Positions 1 through 8,337 of a stretch of 64,000 nucleotides of DNA are shown here, piece by piece (position 1 is the stretch's first letter; the number at the start of each line of letters is the position of its first letter). The notes beneath the pieces were generated by a model. It was not told the DNA's origin and did not search any database. It worked only from the letters and a program-made list of their open reading frames with translations. The position numbers were made by a program, and so were the translations under genes. Source of the stretch: CALNYS01 sp942490855 (GTDB taxonomy: Bacteria > Planctomycetota > Phycisphaerae > Phycisphaerales > UBA1924); NCBI GenBank assembly GCA_942490855.1, contig CALNYS010000004.1, forward strand, positions 620,001 through 684,000, in the 5' to 3' direction.

Positions 1-255
1 GATTCGATCAAAACCGGGCTGTGCACGACGTGCTACGCCGTCGGGCAGCTCTGCTACCGCTGCCGACGCTTCTCGAAGCGCCCCCCCGGCAAGGCGTGCA
101 CTCATTGCGACGCGACGCTCGGCAAGCGCTGCTGGCGCTGCCAGTACGAGCTCGAGGGGATCACGGGCGACCGCTGCCCGGAGTGCGGCGTGTGGAAGCC
201 AACTCCCGCCGACCCACCCGCGAACCCCGCCTCGCCTCCCGCGTCTCTATACTGA
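1..255 (+). CDS. C-terminus of a zinc-ribbon protein (partial)
   Basis: The window opens inside a gene in frame 1 that stops at TGA 253-255. The 84 visible residues carry four pairs of cysteines in CxxC spacing (CTTC, CYRC, CTHC, CWRC) and a last CPEC, ending in a proline-rich tail. Tandem CxxC knuckles with a closing YELEG...CPECG motif are typical of short planctomycete zinc-ribbon proteins of unknown function. The 5' end lies outside the window, so full length and any catalytic domain cannot be judged. It ends 61 bases before nuoD on the same strand. A zinc-binding role is well supported by the residues; the biological role is unknown. Confidence 0.7.
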   Translation, partial: DSIKTGLCTTCYAVGQLCYRCRRFSKRPPGKACTHCDATLGKRCWRCQYELEGITGDRCPECGVWKPTPADPPANPASPPASLY

Positions 256-316
256 CGCCCCTCGCGGACCCGTCTCCGCGATCCGTACCCGACCCGAACA
301 CGCTTCCGGGGGAGCG

Positions 317-1606
317 ATGCCCTACACCCTCAAGCCCGCGTCCGCGACCGAAGTCGACGCCGACACCACCGAGTACCTCGATTCGCGCGTCGACGCCGGG
401 GACCGCTGGGTGCTCAATTTCGGCCCCCAGCACCCCGCGACGCACACCACGCTGCGCCTCGTGCTGGAACTCGACGGCGAGCGCATCGTCCGCTGCACGC
501 CGCACATCGGCTACCTCCACTCGGGCTTCGAGAAGCTGGGCGAGGCGCTCGACTACAACCAGTACGTCACCATCGTCAGCCGGATGAACTACCTCTCCCC
601 CATCGCCAACGACATCGCGTGGCACGGGGCGGTCGAGCGGCTCTTCGGCATCGATCTCACGCCGCGCTGCAAGGTGCTCCGCACCATCATGGCCGAGCTC
701 GCCCGCATCCAGGACCACCTCCTGTGTGTCGGCGCGACGGGCCTCGACCTCGGCGCGTTCACCGGGTTCCTCTACGCCTTCAACCCGCGCGAGGACATCT
801 ACGACATCGTCGATTACGTCTCCGGGCAGCGCTACCACCCGGACTGGACCCGCGTCGGCGGCATCATGAAGGAGCTGCCCGACGAAGAGGTCTTCAAGCG
901 CATGATCAAGAAGTTCGTGCGCGAGACCCTCCCCCCCGCCATCGGCGACCTCGAGAAGCTCGTCCTGCGCAACCGCATCTTCATGGACCGCACCGTCGAC
1001 GTCGGCGTGCTCACCAAGGAAGACGCCATCGCCTGCTCCCTCGCCGGCCCCATCGCCCGCGCCTCGGGCGTGCGCCGCGACCTCCGCAAGGACGAGCCCT
1101 ACCTCTGCTACGCCGACAACTGGGACGGGCAGGGCGCCGAGGGCGTCAAGTTCCAGGTGCCCATCGCCGAGGCCGGCGACTGCTACGCCCGCTTCGTCGT
1201 GCGCCTCGCCGAGATCCGCGAGTCGATCAAGATCATCAACCAGCTCATCGACGCCATCCCGGGCGGGCCCACCAACGCCGACTCCGACTCCAAGATGGTC
1301 AAGCCCCCCAAGAGCGAGGTCTACGGCTCCATCGAAGGGCTCATCCAGCACTTCGAGCTGATCATGACCAACCGCGGCTGGGAAGCCCCCATCGCCGAGA
1401 TCTACGACGCGCAGGAAACCGCCAACGGCGAGCTCGGGTACTACATCGTCAGCGACGGCGGCCCGCGCCCCTGGCGCGTCAAGACCCGCCCCCCCAGCTT
1501 CATCAACTACTCCGTCATGGCCCGCCTCACCGAAGGGCACCTGCTCTCGGACATCCCCGCGGTCCTCGGCTCGCTCAACATCGTCGCCGCGGAGCTCGAC
1601 CGATGA
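317..1606 (+). CDS. nuoD: NADH-quinone oxidoreductase subunit D
   Basis: The 429-residue product is the 49-kDa-type subunit of complex I, which helps form the quinone-reducing chamber at the membrane edge of the peripheral arm. The family signature FGPQHPATH starts near residue 35, followed by HIGYLHSGFEK. Length is normal for NuoD. ATG 317 follows a GGGGGAG Shine-Dalgarno. The stop codon overlaps the start of the next gene (cgATGA), so the two are probably translationally coupled. nuoE and nuoF follow, but nuoA, nuoB and nuoC do not precede it and the upstream gene is unrelated, so the complex I genes are not in one classical operon. Identification is firm. Confidence 0.96.
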   Translation: MPYTLKPASATEVDADTTEYLDSRVDAGDRWVLNFGPQHPATHTTLRLVLELDGERIVRCTPHIGYLHSGFEKLGEALDYNQYVTIVSRMNYLSPIANDIAWHGAVERLFGIDLTPRCKVLRTIMAELARIQDHLLCVGATGLDLGAFTGFLYAFNPREDIYDIVDYVSGQRYHPDWTRVGGIMKELPDEEVFKRMIKKFVRETLPPAIGDLEKLVLRNRIFMDRTVDVGVLTKEDAIACSLAGPIARASGVRRDLRKDEPYLCYADNWDGQGAEGVKFQVPIAEAGDCYARFVVRLAEIRESIKIINQLIDAIPGGPTNADSDSKMVKPPKSEVYGSIEGLIQHFELIMTNRGWEAPIAEIYDAQETANGELGYYIVSDGGPRPWRVKTRPPSFINYSVMARLTEGHLLSDIPAVLGSLNIVAAELDR

Positions 1607-2304
1607 AGCCGGCGGCGCTCCTCGCGGTCCTGGCGGCGTGCGGCACGGTCCTCGCGGACCAGACCCCCATCCCCTACCCGCACCCCGTCATCACCGAGCT
1701 CCTGTACGACGTCCCCTCCGAAGCCCTCGGCGGCGACGTCAACCAGGACGGCGCCCAGAGCAGCCTCGGCGACGAGTTCATCGAGCTCTACAACCCCCAC
1801 GACCGACCCATCGACCTCGGCGGCTACTCCGTCAGCGACACCTACCCCGACGACCGCTACATCATGCGATTCACCGTCCCCGAGGGCGCCGTCCTCCAGC
1901 CCGGGCAGTGCATGGTGATCTTCAACGGCTACCGCCAGACCGAACACATGCCCGAGCCCTACGGCGACCTGCGCACCCTCTGCAACGAGCCCAACGAGCA
2001 CTTCGCCGGCGCGATCGTCTACTCACTCAAGAACATCTCCGGCGCCCGCGCCTTCACCAACGACGGCGACGTCTGCATCCTCCGCGACCCCGACGGGAAC
2101 GTCATCGAGCTCCTCGAGTGGGGCGCCCCCCGCGGGCCCGTCCCGGAAGACGCCCTGCGCACGCAGCACCTGCCCACCGACGTCGCCTTCAGCTTCCAGC
2201 GCCTCGGCCCGTGGGGCGCGATGCTCCCCCACATCGACATCGACGGGCGACGCTTCAGCCCCGGCGAGGTCCCGACCGAGATCACCGGCGCCCCGCGCGA
2301 ATAA
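1603..2304 (+). CDS. Secreted lamin-tail-domain protein
   Basis: The 233-residue product starts at ATG 1603, overlapping the nuoD stop by four bases, and ends nine bases before nuoE. Residues 1-18 form a signal peptide (MKPAALLAVLAACGTVLAD). The rest looks like one lamin-tail domain: the ITELLYD opening, a DEFIELYNP motif, then DLGGYSVSD, and a later GDVCILRD strand. Lamin-tail domains in planctomycetes occur in exported surface or matrix proteins, often with unknown partners. Its position between nuoD and nuoE is odd, because an exported protein has no obvious part in complex I. No sorting tail or membrane anchor is visible at the C-terminus, so it is probably periplasmic or released. Function unknown. 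Confidence 0.85.
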   Translation: MKPAALLAVLAACGTVLADQTPIPYPHPVITELLYDVPSEALGGDVNQDGAQSSLGDEFIELYNPHDRPIDLGGYSVSDTYPDDRYIMRFTVPEGAVLQPGQCMVIFNGYRQTEHMPEPYGDLRTLCNEPNEHFAGAIVYSLKNISGARAFTNDGDVCILRDPDGNVIELLEWGAPRGPVPEDALRTQHLPTDVAFSFQRLGPWGAMLPHIDIDGRRFSPGEVPTEITGAPRE

Positions 2305-2313
2305 GGAACCGTC

Positions 2314-2904
2314 ATGTCCTGGACCGCCAAGCCCTCCGGAACCGCGACCGTCGAACGACGCGCCGAGCCCTACCTCACCAACGAGATGAAGGCGCACCTC
2401 ACCGACGTCGTCCTCCCGCGCTTCGAGACCAAGCGCGCCGCGACCATCCCGGGCCTCCACCTCCTCCAGCACGCCTACAACTGGATCCCGGCCCAGGCCA
2501 TCGAAGAGCTCGCCGACTTCCTCGAGCTCGACCCCGGCTCCGTCCTCGACACCGCCAGCTTCTACGAAGAATTCTGGACCGTGCCCCGAGGCGAGCACAT
2601 CGTCGCCGTCTGCCGATCCATGGCCTGCGAGTTCTGCGACTCCGCCGCCGTCACCAAGGTCTGCGAAGAAGAGCTGGGCATCGGGCTCCACGAGACCACC
2701 GACGACGGCAAGTTCACCCTCGTCGAGCTCGAGTGCATGGGCTCCTGCGGCTCGGCCCCCGTCGCCCACTTCGACGAAGACCTCCACGAGTTCGTCACCC
2801 CCGAACGCATGCGACAGATCATCCGCGACGCCAAGAACGGTCAGCGCCCCAAGGTCGAAAAGACCACCAGCGATCTCACCCTGCCCCAGCAGAGCGGGCA
2901 CTGA
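2314..2904 (+). CDS. nuoE: NADH-quinone oxidoreductase subunit E
   Basis: The 196-residue product is the 24-kDa-type thioredoxin-fold subunit that holds the N1a [2Fe-2S] cluster beside the NADH site. The four ligands are visible in family spacing: C100 and C105 (CxxxxC), then C141 and C145 in ECMGSCGSAP (CxxxC). The N-terminal helical part, including IPAQAIEELADFL, matches the usual NuoE helical domain. ATG 2314 comes nine bases after the lamin-tail gene. A short basic and polar tail of about 25 residues follows the core. It pairs functionally with NuoF encoded 0.9 kb downstream. Confidence 0.95.
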   Translation: MSWTAKPSGTATVERRAEPYLTNEMKAHLTDVVLPRFETKRAATIPGLHLLQHAYNWIPAQAIEELADFLELDPGSVLDTASFYEEFWTVPRGEHIVAVCRSMACEFCDSAAVTKVCEEELGIGLHETTDDGKFTLVELECMGSCGSAPVAHFDEDLHEFVTPERMRQIIRDAKNGQRPKVEKTTSDLTLPQQSGH

Positions 2905-3120
2905 GTGAGCGCCAAGCGCGACAAGTCCATCGCACGATCCCTCGGCGAGTTCTTCGGGCACGTCTGGCACGGCGGCGTCAAGAAAGACGTCTCGACCCCC
3001 AAGCAAACCGTTCGCCGAGAGACGCAGCAGCACACCCAGCCCGCCCCCGGCGGGAGCGTCACCGTCCGCCGCACCACCATCGAAGAGATCGAATACGAGC
3101 CCGATCAGCCCGCGTCGTAG
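2905..3120 (+). CDS. Small hypothetical protein between nuoE and nuoF
   Basis: GTG 2905 abuts the nuoE stop with no gap. The 71-residue product is hydrophilic, with a basic N-terminal half (AKRDKSIARSLGEFFGHVW) and a C-terminal segment rich in threonine, glutamate and proline. I see no signal peptide, membrane segment or cysteine pair. GC-rich third codon positions and the zero-gap junction support a real, co-translated gene. It converges with the next minus-strand gene, and the two stops overlap by 16 bases. It could be an assembly or stability factor for the NADH module, but that rests on position only. Confidence 0.65.
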   Translation: MSAKRDKSIARSLGEFFGHVWHGGVKKDVSTPKQTVRRETQQHTQPAPGGSVTVRRTTIEEIEYEPDQPAS

Positions 3121-3644
3121 AGCGGACGCTCCCGAACCGACACCGTCTCCAGCGTCTCCGGCGCCGGCGCGCCCGCCTCGGCGAGCACCAGCGCGAGGGC
3201 CGGCGCGTCCTTTGACGCCACGACGTACCGGCGCTTGCCCACTTTGAACCGCACCCCCGTCTCGCCCGCGATGCAGTACACCCGCCCGTGCTTCCGCGTG
3301 AGCTTGTACCCCCACCCCCCGAAGTCCCGCAGCGGCTGGAACCGCACCACCTCCAGCCCCTCGATGCCCGCCGGGTCGATCCGCGCCGCGGGCAGGAACC
3401 AGAACCCCACCCGCAGCTCCCCCTCCCGCACCCGCACCCGCGTCCGGATCGACCACGGCAGCACCACCACGAACACCAGCACCAACGAGATGATGACCCA
3501 GTCCACGCTGGAGGCGCCCCTCGCCGCGAGAACCGCGACGGCCGGGGTCACGCCAAGCACGCCTGAGATCAACACCACCGCCCCGATCCCGGTCCGGGCC
3601 AGCACCTGCGTCTCGACATAGCTCTCTGGCTGCCTCAAAGCCAC
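3105..3644 (-). CDS. Membrane protein with PH-like domain, unknown role
   Basis: GTG 3644 gives 179 residues. Two hydrophobic segments (about residues 17-40 and 46-65) are followed by a soluble C-terminal region with alternating strands (TRVRVREGELRVGFWF, GVRFKVGKRRYVVAS). This layout resembles bacterial PH-like domain membrane proteins, in which a two-helix hairpin anchors a small beta-sandwich. I do not recognise the exact family. It lies antisense between the complex I genes, breaking the plus-strand run before nuoF, which then has its own promoter-like TAGAAT box. Cellular role unknown. Confidence 0.75.
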   Translation of the reverse strand: MALRQPESYVETQVLARTGIGAVVLISGVLGVTPAVAVLAARGASSVDWVIISLVLVFVVVLPWSIRTRVRVREGELRVGFWFLPAARIDPAGIEGLEVVRFQPLRDFGGWGYKLTRKHGRVYCIAGETGVRFKVGKRRYVVASKDAPALALVLAEAGAPAPETLETVSVRERPLYDAG

Positions 3645-3709
3645 ACCCCCACGACAGTTGTTCGGGCCCGGCGCCCGACGCTTCCACGCGCGAAAACCGC
3701 CCGCCCCGC

Positions 3710-3715
3710 TAGAAT
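3710..3715 (+). promoter_or_regulatory. -10-like box before nuoF
   Basis: A TAGAAT hexamer lies 52 bases before the preferred nuoF ATG at 3768. Its presence fits the need for a separate promoter after the antisense gene at 3105-3644. No convincing -35 is visible. Confidence 0.4.
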
Positions 3716-3767
3716 CGTGCCCTCAGCGAACCGCTCCCGCAAGGGGCCAGAACGAAAGCCGCCACCT

Positions 3768-5159
3768 ATGGGCAATACCACCTACCAGGGCACACGCGAG
3801 CACGTCCTCTGCAAGCGCATCCCCACCGCCCCCTTCGGCGACCCCAAAGACCGGCGCACCGTCTGGCACGACCAGTACGTCAAGACCGGCGGCTACGAAG
3901 GGCTCCGCAAAGCCCTCACCATGTCCCCCGACGAGATCGTCACCGCTGTCAAGGACTCCTCCCTCCGCGGGCGCGGCGGCGCCGGCTTCCCCGCCGGCAT
4001 GAAGTGGTCCTTCCTCACCAAGCCCGAGGACATCAACAACCCCGGCACCCGCTACCTCGCCATCAACTCCGACGAGTCCGAACCCGGCACCTTCAAAGAC
4101 CGGCTCCTCATCGACTACGACCCCCACCTCGTCCTCGAAGGCATCGCCATCGCCTGCTACGCCTGCCGGATCCAGACGGCGTACTTCTACATCCGAGGCG
4201 AGTACTACCACCAGGCCCGCGTCTTCGAGAAGGCGATCAAAGAGGCCTACGAAAAGGGTATTTTCGGTGGCAAGGGCCTCCTCGAAGGCTCCAACACCCA
4301 GACCGGTGCGCCGTGGAAAGTGGACTGCCACCTCGTCCGCGGCGCGGGCGCGTACATCTGCGGCGAAGAGACCGCGCTCCTCGAATCCATCGAGGGCAAG
4401 CGCGGCTGGCCCCGCAACAAGCCGCCCTTCCCCGCCGTCGCCGGCGCCTTCGGCAAGCCCACCATCATCAACAACGTCGAGACCCTCGCCCACATCCCCT
4501 CGATCATCGAGAACGGCGCCGAGTGGTTCTGCGGCCAGGGCGTCGAGTCCTCCATCGGGGGCCCGCCCTCCTACGGCACCAAGCTCATGGGCGTCTCGGG
4601 CCACGTGAACAAGCCCGGCGTCTTCGAGTTCGAGCTCGGCATCCCCCTGCGCACCATCGTCGAAGAACACTGCGGCGGGATGCGCCACGGCAAGAAGTTC
4701 AAGGGCTCCATCGCCGGCGGCGCTTCCACCGGCGTCCTCGGACCCGACCAGTTCGACGCCGAGATGGATTTCGACATCGGGCGCAAATACAACATCCTCG
4801 GCCTCGGCACCGCCTGCCCGACCATCTTCGACGAAGACACCGACATGGTCTCCGTCGCCCGCAACCTCGCACGCTTCTACAAGCACGAGTCCTGCGGGCA
4901 GTGCACCCCCTGCCGTGAAGGTTCGGGCTGGCTCCTCCAACTGATGACGCGCATCGAAAAGGGCGACGCCTACACCAAGGACCTCGACCTCGCCCTCGAG
5001 ATCGCCACCAGCATGGGCGCGATGCCCGGCACCACCATCTGCGGCCTCGCCGACGGCAACAACTGGGCCGTGCGCACCATCATCAACAAGTACCGTGACG
5101 AGTTCGAGAGCAGGCTCAAGCCGACGTACGTGCCGGTGACGGTCTCCATCGGCGCCTAG
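3768..5159 (+). CDS. nuoF: NADH-quinone oxidoreductase subunit F
   Basis: The 51-kDa-type subunit binds NADH, FMN and the N3 [4Fe-4S] cluster and starts electron entry into complex I. The flavin loop RGRGGAGFPAG lies near residues 67-77, an SLBB-like region in the middle (GHVNKPGVFEFELG), and the cluster ligands near residue 376 in ESCGQCTPC, with the fourth Cys in TTICGLAD. I chose ATG 3768 (463 residues); a GTG at 3717 would add 17 residues with no conserved features. Upstream it is separated from nuoE by the small gene and an antisense membrane-protein gene. Identification is firm; the start is moderately sure. Confidence 0.95.
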   Translation: MGNTTYQGTREHVLCKRIPTAPFGDPKDRRTVWHDQYVKTGGYEGLRKALTMSPDEIVTAVKDSSLRGRGGAGFPAGMKWSFLTKPEDINNPGTRYLAINSDESEPGTFKDRLLIDYDPHLVLEGIAIACYACRIQTAYFYIRGEYYHQARVFEKAIKEAYEKGIFGGKGLLEGSNTQTGAPWKVDCHLVRGAGAYICGEETALLESIEGKRGWPRNKPPFPAVAGAFGKPTIINNVETLAHIPSIIENGAEWFCGQGVESSIGGPPSYGTKLMGVSGHVNKPGVFEFELGIPLRTIVEEHCGGMRHGKKFKGSIAGGASTGVLGPDQFDAEMDFDIGRKYNILGLGTACPTIFDEDTDMVSVARNLARFYKHESCGQCTPCREGSGWLLQLMTRIEKGDAYTKDLDLALEIATSMGAMPGTTICGLADGNNWAVRTIINKYRDEFESRLKPTYVPVTVSIGA

Positions 5160-5165
5160 CGCGCC

Positions 5166-6641
5166 GTGCCCGGCGCAAACCGCAAGCTCAGCCCCCTCGT
5201 CCAGATCGCGCTGATCTTCTTATCCCTGCTCGCGATCGCCGCGGTCGGCGCACTGTGGATGCTCGCCCCCCGCTCCGTCCCGCCCGCGCCCGACTGGACG
5301 GCGCGCTGGAACGCGCTGATGCCCGAGTTCCCCGACGGCGCCGTGGACGCGTTCGAGGTGCTGAACGACATCGACAACGAACGCCAGAGCATCGCACGAG
5401 CGATGACCGGCGAGTGGCTGCCGATGAACCCCGAGGACAGGCAGTACGCCGTCCGCGATGCGGTGTGGGTCGCGGCCCACGGTGAGTGGATCGAGCCGTG
5501 GCGCACCCACGCGACCGAAGCCCTCGTCGCCCAGGAGAGCGTCATCGATCGCCTCATCGCGATGAGCCAGCCGCCGCTCACCGCCCGCTACGCCATCGAC
5601 TCGCCGCCACCTGCAAGCTTTGACGAGTGGATGGAGTACAGCAACTCTCTCTACTACTCCGACGCGCACGCTCCCATCCGTATCAGCAGCGAGATGCTGA
5701 CCGGCGAGTTCCGGCGCGCCGAGCTGGCCGGCGACCACGAACGCGCGATCGCGTCTCTCGATGCATTGCTCTACCTCTCAGAGCTCAGCGCCCGCCGCGG
5801 CACAGTGATCGGTGCCGTATTCTCGTTCACTCACTACGACACGGCGACCCGTGCCGTCGCCGCCATCGCGAGCGCCAGAAACGCCTCCCCGGAAACGCTC
5901 CGCGCCGCGCTCGCGGCTTTTGACAAATACCCGTCGCCGTCGATCGACGCCGCCCAGCTCCGTGCCACCGAACAGATCGCCGGCGAGGTGAACTTGTGGG
6001 GACAGTTCATCACGACGCAGAGGGCGTCGATGGGAATGGTCGCTGAATCACTGTGGGTCTCGATCACCGATCCCTCTATGGCGGACGATCCGCCACTCTG
6101 GGTGCGCCGCCGCCTCCGCTACGAAGACGCGCTGGAATTCCACAGCGTGTACTTGGACTATTACACTGACGTGTTCGCTCTCCCCCTCGACGAGCTCGAC
6201 CGTCACGTCACGCCCCCCCGTTTCGATCCCGCCCCGGCGCTCTTCCCAGAAGACTCCCGCCCGCTGTTCAAACGCCTCCGAACGAATCACGCCATCCTCG
6301 AAATCAAAACCCACTGGCGCCGCGCGCTGATCCGCATCGCGATCTACCAAGCCGAACACGGCCACCCCCCCGCGACGCTCCTCGACGCGATGAGCGCAGA
6401 CGACGCGACGGCCATCCACGCCGGGCTCCCCTACCGCTACGCGCTCAGCGACGACGCCCCCGGCTACGAGCTCCGCCTCCCCGACACGCCGTGGTACGAG
6501 CGATTGCTGACCCAACTTCGATGGGAAAACCTCGAAAGGGAACTCGAAGACCTTCTCCGCACCCCGTACCAGCCGGTCGTGCCGGACGATCTGCCATCAA
6601 TCGTCTTCAAACCCGAGACGGAACCGGACCCCGCGCCCTAA
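5166..6641 (+). CDS. Membrane-anchored hypothetical protein
   Basis: GTG 5166 lies six bases after the nuoF stop. The 491-residue product has one N-terminal hydrophobic segment (about residues 10-33, QIALIFLSLLAIAAVGALW), then a large soluble part rich in alanine, aspartate and arginine with a long helical content. It looks like a single-pass protein with the bulk outside the cytoplasm. Comparable anchored proteins of unknown function are common in planctomycete genomes; I recognise no catalytic motif. It is probably co-transcribed with nuoF, and its stop overlaps the convergent cysS stop by a few bases. Confidence 0.7.
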   Translation: MPGANRKLSPLVQIALIFLSLLAIAAVGALWMLAPRSVPPAPDWTARWNALMPEFPDGAVDAFEVLNDIDNERQSIARAMTGEWLPMNPEDRQYAVRDAVWVAAHGEWIEPWRTHATEALVAQESVIDRLIAMSQPPLTARYAIDSPPPASFDEWMEYSNSLYYSDAHAPIRISSEMLTGEFRRAELAGDHERAIASLDALLYLSELSARRGTVIGAVFSFTHYDTATRAVAAIASARNASPETLRAALAAFDKYPSPSIDAAQLRATEQIAGEVNLWGQFITTQRASMGMVAESLWVSITDPSMADDPPLWVRRRLRYEDALEFHSVYLDYYTDVFALPLDELDRHVTPPRFDPAPALFPEDSRPLFKRLRTNHAILEIKTHWRRALIRIAIYQAEHGHPPATLLDAMSADDATAIHAGLPYRYALSDDAPGYELRLPDTPWYERLLTQLRWENLERELEDLLRTPYQPVVPDDLPSIVFKPETEPDPAP

Positions 6642-8320
6642 AGCCGGGCCGTGCGCTCCCACGTCGCCCCGTCCTTGCCGTCCTTGATCGCGATCCCCTT
6701 CGCCGCCAGCTCGTCGCGGATCCGGTCCGACTCCGCCCAATCTTTGCTCGCCCGCGCCGCGTCGCGCTGCTTCACGAGCGCGTCGATCGCCGCGTCGTCG
6801 TTCTGATTGGCATTATGTGTATTGGCAGGAGTGAAAATCACACCAAGAACATTATCCAACGCGTGGTATAGGCTCAGATATAATGCACCAGTTATCTCGT
6901 TTGCTCCAGCGTTGTACAGAGCGTCGCATTCGGCATAAGAGTGTGGCTTCTCCGGCAGCGGATTCCGATCAAGTGCCATAGGTGCTGTAGGTAATTGCAA
7001 CCGCGTCAATGCGGCCAACGCACCAGATACGTTGAGATCCCCATCCATCGCCGAAGAAAACTGATCTTTCGCTCGCTCTACTTCTGCTCGGGCCCACTCA
7101 GGCTTTGAAATAGACACGGGTACATTCTGGTTCTTCATCAGATACCAAGCTTGTGAACGCATCTTGTTCACCATCCGCTGCGAGTCCTTCAGCCCCTGCT
7201 CCGTGAAGTTCGCGTTGCTGCGGTAGTGCGTCTTGAGCAGCTCCAGCCGGATCGCCGCGGGCTCGAACCCCTTGCCCAGCAGGTCGCGGATCGTGAAGAA
7301 GTTGCCCGTGCTCTTGGACATCTTCTCGCCCTCGACCATCAGGTGGCGCGTGTGCAACCACGAGCGCGCAAACACATCCGCGCCGGTGTGCGCCCGCGAC
7401 TGCGCGATCTCGCACTCGTGGTGCGGGAAGATGTTGTCCTCGCCGCCCGAGTGCAGGTCGATCGTGTCGATGCTCTCATCATCCAGAATCGCCCGGAACG
7501 CCTCGAGGCTCATCGCGCTGCACTCGATGTGCCACCCCGGGTATCCCTCGCCCAGCCCGGTTTCTCGCCCAAGCAGCGCGTCGGGGTCCCACTTCATCTT
7601 GTGCGTCGCGTCGGCTTTCCACAGCAGGAAGTCCGCCGGATGCTCCTTCGCCGACTGGTTCGCGTCGTCGACGCGCCCACCCGCGCCGGCGCGCAGCTTC
7701 TCGAGCGTGTTCCCCGAGAGCGCCCCGTACTCCGGGAACCGCGACGTGCGGAAGTACACCGCCGCCCCGGCCTGGTACGCCGCGCCCTTCTCGATCAGAT
7801 CGACCACCACCTCCAGCATCGCGCGCACGTGCTCGGTCGCCCGCGGCATCACCCGCGCGTCCGACGCGTGCTCCTCCGCGACCTGCAACCCCAGCGTGCG
7901 CGCGTCCTCGAGGAACGCGGCCGTGTAGAAATCCGCGATCGCGTGCGGGTCCGACGCGTCCACGCCTGTCGCGCCCGCGGGGAGCGTCCCGGACTTCTTC
8001 GCCTCGAGCATTCGCGCCGCGGCCGCGTCCATCTTGTCCTCGCCCCCGCCGTCGGCCGCCGCGTCGTCGGTCATGTGCCCGACGTCCGTGATGTTCATCA
8101 CGTGGACGACCTCGCGCGGCCCGGGCTGACCGGCGATTTCGCACAGGGGAGACGCGATCCAGCGGCGCGCCAGATCCGCCACGAGGAACGAGCGGAAGTT
8201 CCCGATGTGCGCGTAGTCGTAGACCGTCGGCCCACAGGAGTAGAACGTCACCCGCGCCGGATCGGCCGGGGCGAAGGCTTCCTTGCGCTTCGAGAGCGTG
8301 TTGTACAGATGCAGCGACAT
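6638..8320 (-). CDS. cysS: Cysteinyl-tRNA synthetase
   Basis: The 560-residue class I synthetase charges tRNA-Cys. The HIGN version of the HIGH motif is at residues 38-41, zinc ligand C29 precedes it (FYSCGPTVYD), and GEKMSKSTGNF supplies the KMSKS loop. It is longer than the usual 460-500 residues because of insertions in the catalytic half (an HMTDDAAADGGGEDK stretch) and a C-terminal tail. Roughly 6800-7200, coding for part of the anticodon-binding region, is strikingly AT-richer than the flanks (188 of 360 bases G or C over 6841-7200 by hand count) yet keeps the frame. ATG 8320 has no Shine-Dalgarno but has TACGCT six bases upstream, so the mRNA is probably leaderless. Confidence 0.96.
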   Translation of the reverse strand: MSLHLYNTLSKRKEAFAPADPARVTFYSCGPTVYDYAHIGNFRSFLVADLARRWIASPLCEIAGQPGPREVVHVMNITDVGHMTDDAAADGGGEDKMDAAAARMLEAKKSGTLPAGATGVDASDPHAIADFYTAAFLEDARTLGLQVAEEHASDARVMPRATEHVRAMLEVVVDLIEKGAAYQAGAAVYFRTSRFPEYGALSGNTLEKLRAGAGGRVDDANQSAKEHPADFLLWKADATHKMKWDPDALLGRETGLGEGYPGWHIECSAMSLEAFRAILDDESIDTIDLHSGGEDNIFPHHECEIAQSRAHTGADVFARSWLHTRHLMVEGEKMSKSTGNFFTIRDLLGKGFEPAAIRLELLKTHYRSNANFTEQGLKDSQRMVNKMRSQAWYLMKNQNVPVSISKPEWARAEVERAKDQFSSAMDGDLNVSGALAALTRLQLPTAPMALDRNPLPEKPHSYAECDALYNAGANEITGALYLSLYHALDNVLGVIFTPANTHNANQNDDAAIDALVKQRDAARASKDWAESDRIRDELAAKGIAIKDGKDGATWERTARL

Positions 8321-8326
8321 GCCCGA

Positions 8327-8332
8327 AGCGTA
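8327..8332 (-). promoter_or_regulatory. Leaderless -10 box of cysS
   Basis: On the minus strand TACGCT ends exactly six bases before the cysS ATG. It lies in the 17-base gap after the CBS-protein stop, so cysS can be transcribed separately from the genes behind it. Confidence 0.55.
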
Positions 8333-8337
8333 CCCGC

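Noticed and set aside
161..1540. Long minus-strand open frame antisense to nuoD
   Set aside because: Gly/Val/Ala/Asp-rich mirror of a GC-rich gene with no motifs; typical of antisense frames at this GC content.
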